Assembly: GCA_004794785.1 (NCBI GenBank)
Contig: SJOL01005866.1
Location: 113,016-177,015 of the forward strand
Reading direction: 5' to 3'
Source of the DNA: Opisthorchis felineus
Lineage: Eukaryota; Platyhelminthes; Trematoda; Opisthorchiida; Opisthorchiidae
DNA length: 64,000 nt
Position 1 is the first letter of the stretch; each line of letters begins with the position of its first letter. The position numbers and the translations under genes are program-made. Of this stretch, positions 57,901-64,000 are shown piece after piece. Below the pieces are notes generated by a model. That model was given only the letters and a program-made list of their open reading frames with translations, was not told the DNA's origin and ran no database searches.

Positions 57901-60900
57901 TTGGGCTTCCTTTACCAAACCCACTTGGCTCGGTAGGTCACGTATCTGATACTACTTTTCTAGTAACAAATTTGTCAACTCACTCCCGAAACTTACTGCT
58001 TTCCGAGTTTTATGCAAATTTTATCTGTGTATTTATATAAGATTGGGTTATCACAATTAGCAGTTGGCATAATGAACCTAGACAACCAAGTCAGTACTGA
58101 CCACCACATGAGGTTTGCAGTAGGGCAAATTGAGTTACACCTATCCAGGCTGACAAGTCAAGTATAAAAAGATCAGGATTATTTAAATTTATTTAGTTTA
58201 AGTTGGCTGTACTGGAGGTTCTTCAGTAATTGCACTGCCCAACGAACAAGACTGAATCTGTTTACAGAAAGGAATCATGATTGAAGTATAAAAAATGGCT
58301 GAGTTTAGTAAAATTTTCTGAAGTGTCTTCCAACTTCTAGATGCATGAGTCGGAATATGACGTTGGTAGACCAAAACATCAGTTATTTGCTCCCTCTCAA
58401 ACCAGCACTTAAGCTGCTTAAGCCGGAATTTACTACTTTTCGTCACTCTGCTGAAAAGGCATCATTTCTGATACATCATTTCACTGACCCCGAACACTAG
58501 ACGCTAATATAGACCAGGAAAAGTAGGTTATACATCTGTTCTTCTTCTGACGTAAATATTGCAGGTAACGTCTTGCCGTCCATGTTCATCCCACCGTTCG
58601 AGTCCATCCGAACGTACTAAACGCAAGGTCGAGGTGCCTCGACAATGCTCCGTTGACCAACGATCAGTCCATGTTACATCGACCCCCGATGTCTTATAGA
58701 TTCAAACTGAGCTCAATCCAGATGTATGCTTGATGTCAAGAGAAATGTCAGTCATGGGATCTCTGTATGATGACATAGGAGAGCTGCGATAAACCAGCAG
58801 AACTACTCGTAGTGATGTAGACATTCAAATACGGTGGACAGCGACACATCATTCATCGATCTATTTAAGCTATAATGCAGACCAACCGCCCAACCATGCT
58901 GACTAGATATGGATGCATCGCTGAACAATCTGAGTGACAAACTAATCTGTTTATTTCAAATAACATTAAAAAGATGGGTGGGCGCTGAGAACTCACAAAT
59001 TAGTGGAGTGAAAAATCTTATGGAAAGGTCGTATGTCTAGGCTTAACATTCGGTGAACCAGAATCGAAGACGAATTTCACAGAATGATAAGTTAACATGG
59101 TGAAAAATTAAATCGCGAAACTAAGGGGAAGTGTGGGGGTTGCCAGTCATGATAAAACGTTGAGAGCTCCTAATTACTGGGTCAGTAATCTGGAATGGGT
59201 CGATTAAACGCACTCCAGTCGGAAGTGCATCAACCGGTGTTTTCAGTGTTCAGGTCTGTGCGGCAAATTTATGCTCGTTACCAGCGAGCGATTTTAATGT
59301 CTTCATACTTCTTCAATTTACATTGTTTCTGGAACCACTAAGATAAGCTTGAAGAACAAAACGAAAATAGCCGTGTTGTGGCAGAAGTCTTTGAATGCCG
59401 GCTTCGCAGTAATTGGCATTTTACTGTTGTCTTGAAAAGCAGAGCAGCATGATATACGACCAAAGTCACAGTTTACATTAATCTGTGACCACACGTACCG
59501 CTGGACATCACTTATATGAACTGTCACCACAGCCCCACTGGCCTGTGTTTTTCATCCATTTGAACGCGGCTGTTTCACAGCCTGTACACTAAGTAAGTAG
59601 ATGGTTTGGGTTCAACTTTGTTGCACACAGCTTCAACAAGAATTATGTTGCACGCTGATCAACTTAAGTTTACTCTATGTTCTGGGGCACAAGTTTCCAT
59701 TGAGTTACCCAGATGAAGAAATTTTGCCTTATCAGATATTCTTCAGTTTTACGAGAATGTAGTGCATTCATTTCATTCACCAGAAAATGGTCACCGTTGT
59801 CCGTTTCCTTGTGCTACTGTTTCACTTTTGTGAGCTAAAATGTTTGAGCCAGATCAAGTTCATGCTTTGTATACCACCTAATGGTGAATTTTAAGTATAC
59901 ACTGTTACAGTGGATAACATAGGTTTCAGAGGTCTGCGTATCACCTTTAGTACCAAGACCGTCTTAGTTTATAATAAAGATCCTTTACAAATAATCCTCC
60001 ATGAAATCCCCTGTTACCAAACGGGCTTAACACCAAAGCTGTGATTAGACCAGTGGTGAGAGAGAAACTAGCTCTTGATGTGACTGGAGTTGCGAAGGCT
60101 GGGTTATCTTATTTAAGTTCCAAACCTTCTGTCATACCCCAGCAACATGAACACCGTGGCAAATTCTCGGATTCCACTTGGCATTGTCAATTCACCCGTT
60201 TTGAAGATTGGAAAGGTAGCCGAAATGGATACTTTCCGGAAGGAACTGATCTATCCTGTACGCTTGTCCTACCGATTATACCGTCTTATCAGTAAATCAT
60301 TTCAATGGGAAATCACCGAGTGAATAGTTTCGCCCCTGAACGCGAGTGACGACAGGTTCAGTTGGAGATATGCCTTAACCAACCGGAGGCTGTTTGTGTA
60401 TTCGTTTTCCATGTGAGATCTAGGAGTTCTCGTTACGTCTTCAGTGCATGCGCACGAATTATCACATGAGCCAACAACGGCTCACGTGACGGCACCTATA
60501 TGCAGCTATTCGGGTCGGTAACGGCAGCAGACGTGAAGCTTCTAGTGCGTCTTTTTAATAGCCAAAAATAAGAATTAAAGGTCTATCGTAGAAGTTCCAT
60601 TATGTTGCGCACAAATGGTCAGTATGATAATCAGTGACTGAATTTACTTGAGACAAATTGCTGGTTGAATTTTTTCGTACTATTGCGTCCACTTTTTTCT
60701 ATCCCTTTGAAGCACACGGGTCAGGTTTGGCGAGACGAAGAAATTCCTATTACCCATTTCAATCCCCATCATGCACGTATTTTGTGTTTACTTTAGTCCC
60801 ATGTTCAGTTTTTCGGTCCGTTGGTCGTAAAACTGGCTCCACATGCCTCCTTCTAACCCTTGAACAAGCAAAAATAACATTTTTCTCTTTGTGACAAACA

Positions 60901-61309
60901 CATTGAGACATGACTTTTGGAACTGGTGCTACTTCAGTATAATTTCAAAAATTCAACACAAGCTGCCCATCGACAAGGAACTGAATGGGAATTTAACAAA
61001 AAAGCCATAATCAGGTGAACCGGACCAGAAGAACTAGACCCTAGGCTGGACCCAAATCCATTTAGGTTCCCCATCGGCCCAACACTTGGTCACCCACCCT
61101 AACACACAAAATCCTTCGGCCGACACCCAACAGAGATTTAGCTTGACTTAGATGATTGGTTCTCCTTCCGCCTTAAATCTCGACCAACCTCGTAACCTAG
61201 TCACTTGGCCTGACGGAGCTTTTGTGTCAAAAGCGAAACGTTGCCCAGCAATAATTCTACCGATTGTTACCAAACTTTTCCGAAAACTTATTTTCTTGAA
61301 GGAAACGAC
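57901..61309. other. Intergenic, unassigned
   Basis: No recognised feature in 3.4 kb. Confidence 0.4.
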
Positions 61310-61378
61310 TCATAGGGGTTGCTGAAATCTACAACAACTCACAGCCGATTTCACCTTCTTGGGGTTCATCAGGTATTA
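61310..61378 (-). repeat. HHR1 repeat fragment with near-intact hammerhead
   Basis: Minus strand: CTGATGA (61366-61372), stem II arms ACC and GGT (with an A-U base pair where others have G-C), GAAA (61349-61352), TCGG, then CT where the cleavage dinucleotide TC should be. Stem I is partly lost. The swapped dinucleotide should stop cleavage. Confidence 0.6.
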
Positions 61379-61564
61379 AACAGAAATGAAAAGGAACACC
61401 ATGAAATGTCATCACCAAAGGATTAAACGACTTTTTGGGTTAAACAATGCCGATTTCTCCACATTCATTCGAGCGGTCTGTACAGGTGACAATGTTGAAG
61501 TTTTTTCAATTGGCTGAGCTGACTGGTCTACAGAATACAATTGAAGAACAGAGGCAAATGTCTG

Positions 61565-61614
61565 AGAGAGGTTCGGTAAACAATCGGTGGATTTATTGTT
61601 TACCAAACCTCTCT
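61565..61614. repeat. 20-bp inverted repeat with 10-nt loop
   Basis: AGAGAGGTTCGGTAAACAAT (61565-61584) and ATTGTTTACCAAACCTCTCT (61595-61614) are reverse complements with one mismatch. Confidence 0.9.
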
Positions 61615-61690
61615 GAAACGATGGCTACCCAATCGGTCCCAAACATTTTCCAATTGATTGAGAGGCAAATGTCCTTCTTATACATAGACT
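61605..61690 (-). repeat. Second copy of the 52691-52873 segment
   Basis: CTCTCTGAAACGATGGCTAC and CCCAAACATTTTCCAATTGA match 52717-52780 closely on the same strand. The minus-strand translation keeps NWKMFGTDWVAIVSERFG. Confidence 0.6.
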
Positions 61691-61700
61691 GCACTTAGGA

Positions 61701-63239
61701 AAAACGTCTCGAAGGACAGGTAGCTTCCTTTAAATTGCCCTTAGAGGTGACAATTTCTTAGAATAAACCAAGTTCGCCGCTCCCCTCAGGTGACTGCTTC
61801 TAATGGGGTAAATTAAAAAAACATCATTAGCCATGAGAAAATATGGGGCCTCTCGCTGCACATAGAACGGACGAACTTTGACTTTGGGAGTTATGGCTTA
61901 GGGTGAAAGGTGTCTTAAAATTAACTAACCAGGCTGTTCGACATCTTAAAAGGTAACGATGAATGTCAGGGGTTCGTGAAGTCTTCATGGCCTTTTATCG
62001 GAAGGTATTTGCTTTGTACCTATTCAGGTTTTAGAGCTGACCCGCAGGCCTTGGTGAAATTCCACCGGAATAACATATTCAAACTTAAGACACATTCAAG
62101 AACAACGCAATAACACTTAACGCTTCAGTAGTGGCGTTTTATGCCGTCGTTTTGTGAGCATCTCTTTTGCCCTCCTGTCCCCGTGGAACATCACTCCGGA
62201 GTATGAATTCGCTTGCGTACACCACGTGCTCATGCAGCCTGATCGGCTGTGGCTAAGTCACACGTTCGAACAGGCTCATAAATGAGTTGGTGTGACTCGA
62301 CTGATTAAGCAGAAACAATTGGCTGATCCACTCAACTTGGGTTTGAAAAAATCGACCGATGGATCAAACGGTCTCAGTAGAAGGGTGCCCCCAAAACCCG
62401 TCATCCTATTCATGGGATATATTGATCTAAACGATCTCGCATAACACACTGAGCATTGATGAAAAGAGCGAACCTATCCTAGTATTTGTAAGCCTTGCTG
62501 CGGGGCATCAACACAGGAAAGACATTGTACGCAAAATCCAAATATCACATTTCAAAAAAAATAGTGCGTATATTCATGGAAGTTGCAACTCCCCGTGTTC
62601 AGTTGTTGCTCATGGTAACCCAACAACTGATAAGGGCACCACAACGGCCCATATGGCTGCTAAAATATGAGACAATAGAACAACAATGTAGAACAATGAT
62701 TTGGTGACCTCAGTTTCAAGGATGAGATGACAGACATTTTTTCGCATACCAGGGTTGATCGTGTGCATACACCAGCCCATACAATATTCATGAGGTACTT
62801 TGTGCGCCGGTTCGATTGCAACTTAATCGCAGGTCACAGTTATTTGAGTTTATCAACAACGCACATTCTGTCGAAGTAAGACTACCTCGCGACCAGTACC
62901 TAGGTCTATTGTCAAGTCTAAGTTATCTAGAAAAAGCAGTTTTACTCATACTATTGAGTGACTTGGCCATATTGAAGTGTGTTGCAAATCAGTACATGAT
63001 CCAACCACCTTAGATTCATAGTTTATCCATGATTTTTTAAAAAATAAGACGGATCGCTTTGTGTGCTTCTATTTAAAACGGTGCTTTGAACTGTTGCTGT
63101 CAAATGTGATAAAGTTGTTCATGTCTCATTTCCCTTATGGTGCCGGTCAGTTATGCAATACATCACCAATCCTGTCTTATCTTGTGGCTTTTCTAATCAA
63201 TATTCGTCACGAAGGGACTAGCCCTTACCGTGGTGTGAC
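61701..63239. other. Intergenic, unassigned
   Basis: Nothing recognised. Confidence 0.4.
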
Positions 63240-63244
63240 GGTTT

Positions 63245-63568
63245 GCGCACCTTAGCGACCCACTGAGCTATACTGAGGGGTGTCCCCGCGACATTCACAG
63301 AGTCTCTCATACCAGGTTGGTCAATGGTTAGAGGTCTGACAAACACAGTCTCCTGGTCCTCCAGGTTGGGGGTTGGAACACGTGGCGACTTGTTCCGTAG
63401 AAATGGTAATGCATTTGCATTTCCTGCCAAACACCGCTGCCTTGCGGTTAGGCTTTTGAGCCAAGGGCTTTGGTTGAGGATCCTAATCGTCCTCCTGTCT
63501 AGGCATGGGCGCCCTGACAGTATCCCAGCCCACGTACAACCAGGATACCTACGTCTAACGAAAAACTC
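63245..63568. repeat. Cluster of tRNA-like modules and SINE1-like body
   Basis: The minus strand at about 63250-63285 has an A-box match (TAGCTCAGTGGG). The plus strand at 63313-63385 has GTTGGTCAATGGTTAGAGG and GGGGGTTGGAAC. The plus strand at 63480-63545 carries the SINE1 body (TGTCTAGGCATGGGCGCC then CAGTATCCCAGCCC) in the opposite orientation to all other SINE1 copies. It ends directly at the start of the RTE element. Confidence 0.55.
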
Positions 63569-64000
63569 ATGCCACATCGGCCGTCGCGTGGGGCCATCAA
63601 CCGAGTTGCCTTACTCGCTGCAAACAGCAGGGCGGGTAAACGAAAACAGGCTACTGCTGACGCCTCCCTTCTTTTTCTTCCACATAATTTTTCTTTCCCC
63701 CCTCCCCACCCCATTAATGAATATCCCCTCGTAGGCCCAGCACTTAGGACTCATCACTCCGTTCGTCTTGCATCGGTTTTGTCTGCAACATCTGTTCGTC
63801 ACAAGGCGCCGACATCCTTAGGTATCTCGAAATCAATATTCAAGCCTCGACGCCCAGTCTATCTGGCCGCCTTTAATGTCCACACTCTGAAGCAAGCAGG
63901 AAAACAAGCCGCTCTTGCTCTAGCACTGGACTCGATTGATATTGATGTGTCCTGTGTCTCAGAAACAATAATTCAAGATGCAAACACAGTAGTTGAGCTA
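63569..64000 (+). mobile_element. RTE-type retrotransposon, 5' part, cut by the window end
   Basis: It starts at the same ATG (MPHRPSRG) as the copy at 8500, and similarity between the two copies begins only 2 nt before it. A pyrimidine-rich block at about 63670-63730 is absent from the other copy. From about 63838 the endonuclease N-terminus is readable (VYLAAFNVHTLKQAG, then IDVSCVSETIIQDANT). The rest lies beyond the window. Confidence 0.8.

Noticed and set aside
1..64000. CRISPR arrays, operons, bacterial promoters or terminators
   Set aside because: The window is clearly eukaryotic, with spliced genes and retrotransposons; no direct-repeat spacer arrays are seen.

Overview
The window looks like nuclear DNA of a parasitic flatworm, most likely a trematode (fluke). 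The reasons are one host gene with very short introns at its 5' end and very long ones after, non-LTR retrotransposons of the RTE, CR1/Jockey-like and R2-like types, many tRNA-derived SINEs, and repeats carrying hammerhead ribozyme cores. The species cannot be fixed from the sequence alone.

Host gene. From 5791 to 31642 on the + strand I can assemble one seven-exon gene whose junction phases all agree. It gives a predicted 1005-residue nucleoporin of the Nup153 family: an N-terminal amphipathic segment, the KTTYGGAA and SSTARRIL signatures, four RanBP2-type zinc fingers, an FG-repeat region and a basic C-terminus. Introns 1 and 2 are 74 and 34 nt. Introns 3 and 4 are about 10.6 and 6.9 kb and are filled with transposon debris.

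Mobile elements. A CR1/Jockey-like reverse transcriptase relic lies upstream of the gene (3536-4960). Intron 3 holds a decayed RTE element (8500-11668) flanked by further RTE pieces on both strands, an R2-like endonuclease relic (13700-14290), and SINEs. Intron 4 holds an RTE copy with an intact 500-codon reverse transcriptase frame (17905-19675, minus) next to older RTE fragments. A SINE family here called SINE1 has five copies, all antisense to the Nup153-like gene and all inside its introns; one has a perfect 13-bp target-site duplication. A second family, SINE2, has two sense copies.

Downstream of the gene (32-64 kb) I find no confident host gene. The region has a decayed Ty3/Gypsy pol relic (41348-42500), two short candidate exons, and many copies of two dispersed repeat families with hammerhead ribozyme cores. 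HHR1 has a minimal stem III; its best copy is at 52454-52494. HHR2 sits in a tRNA-headed SINE; its best preserved cores are at 35360-35398 and, with the tRNA head, at 40405-40590. The window ends inside the 5' part of another RTE element that starts at 63569, directly after a cluster of tRNA-like modules.
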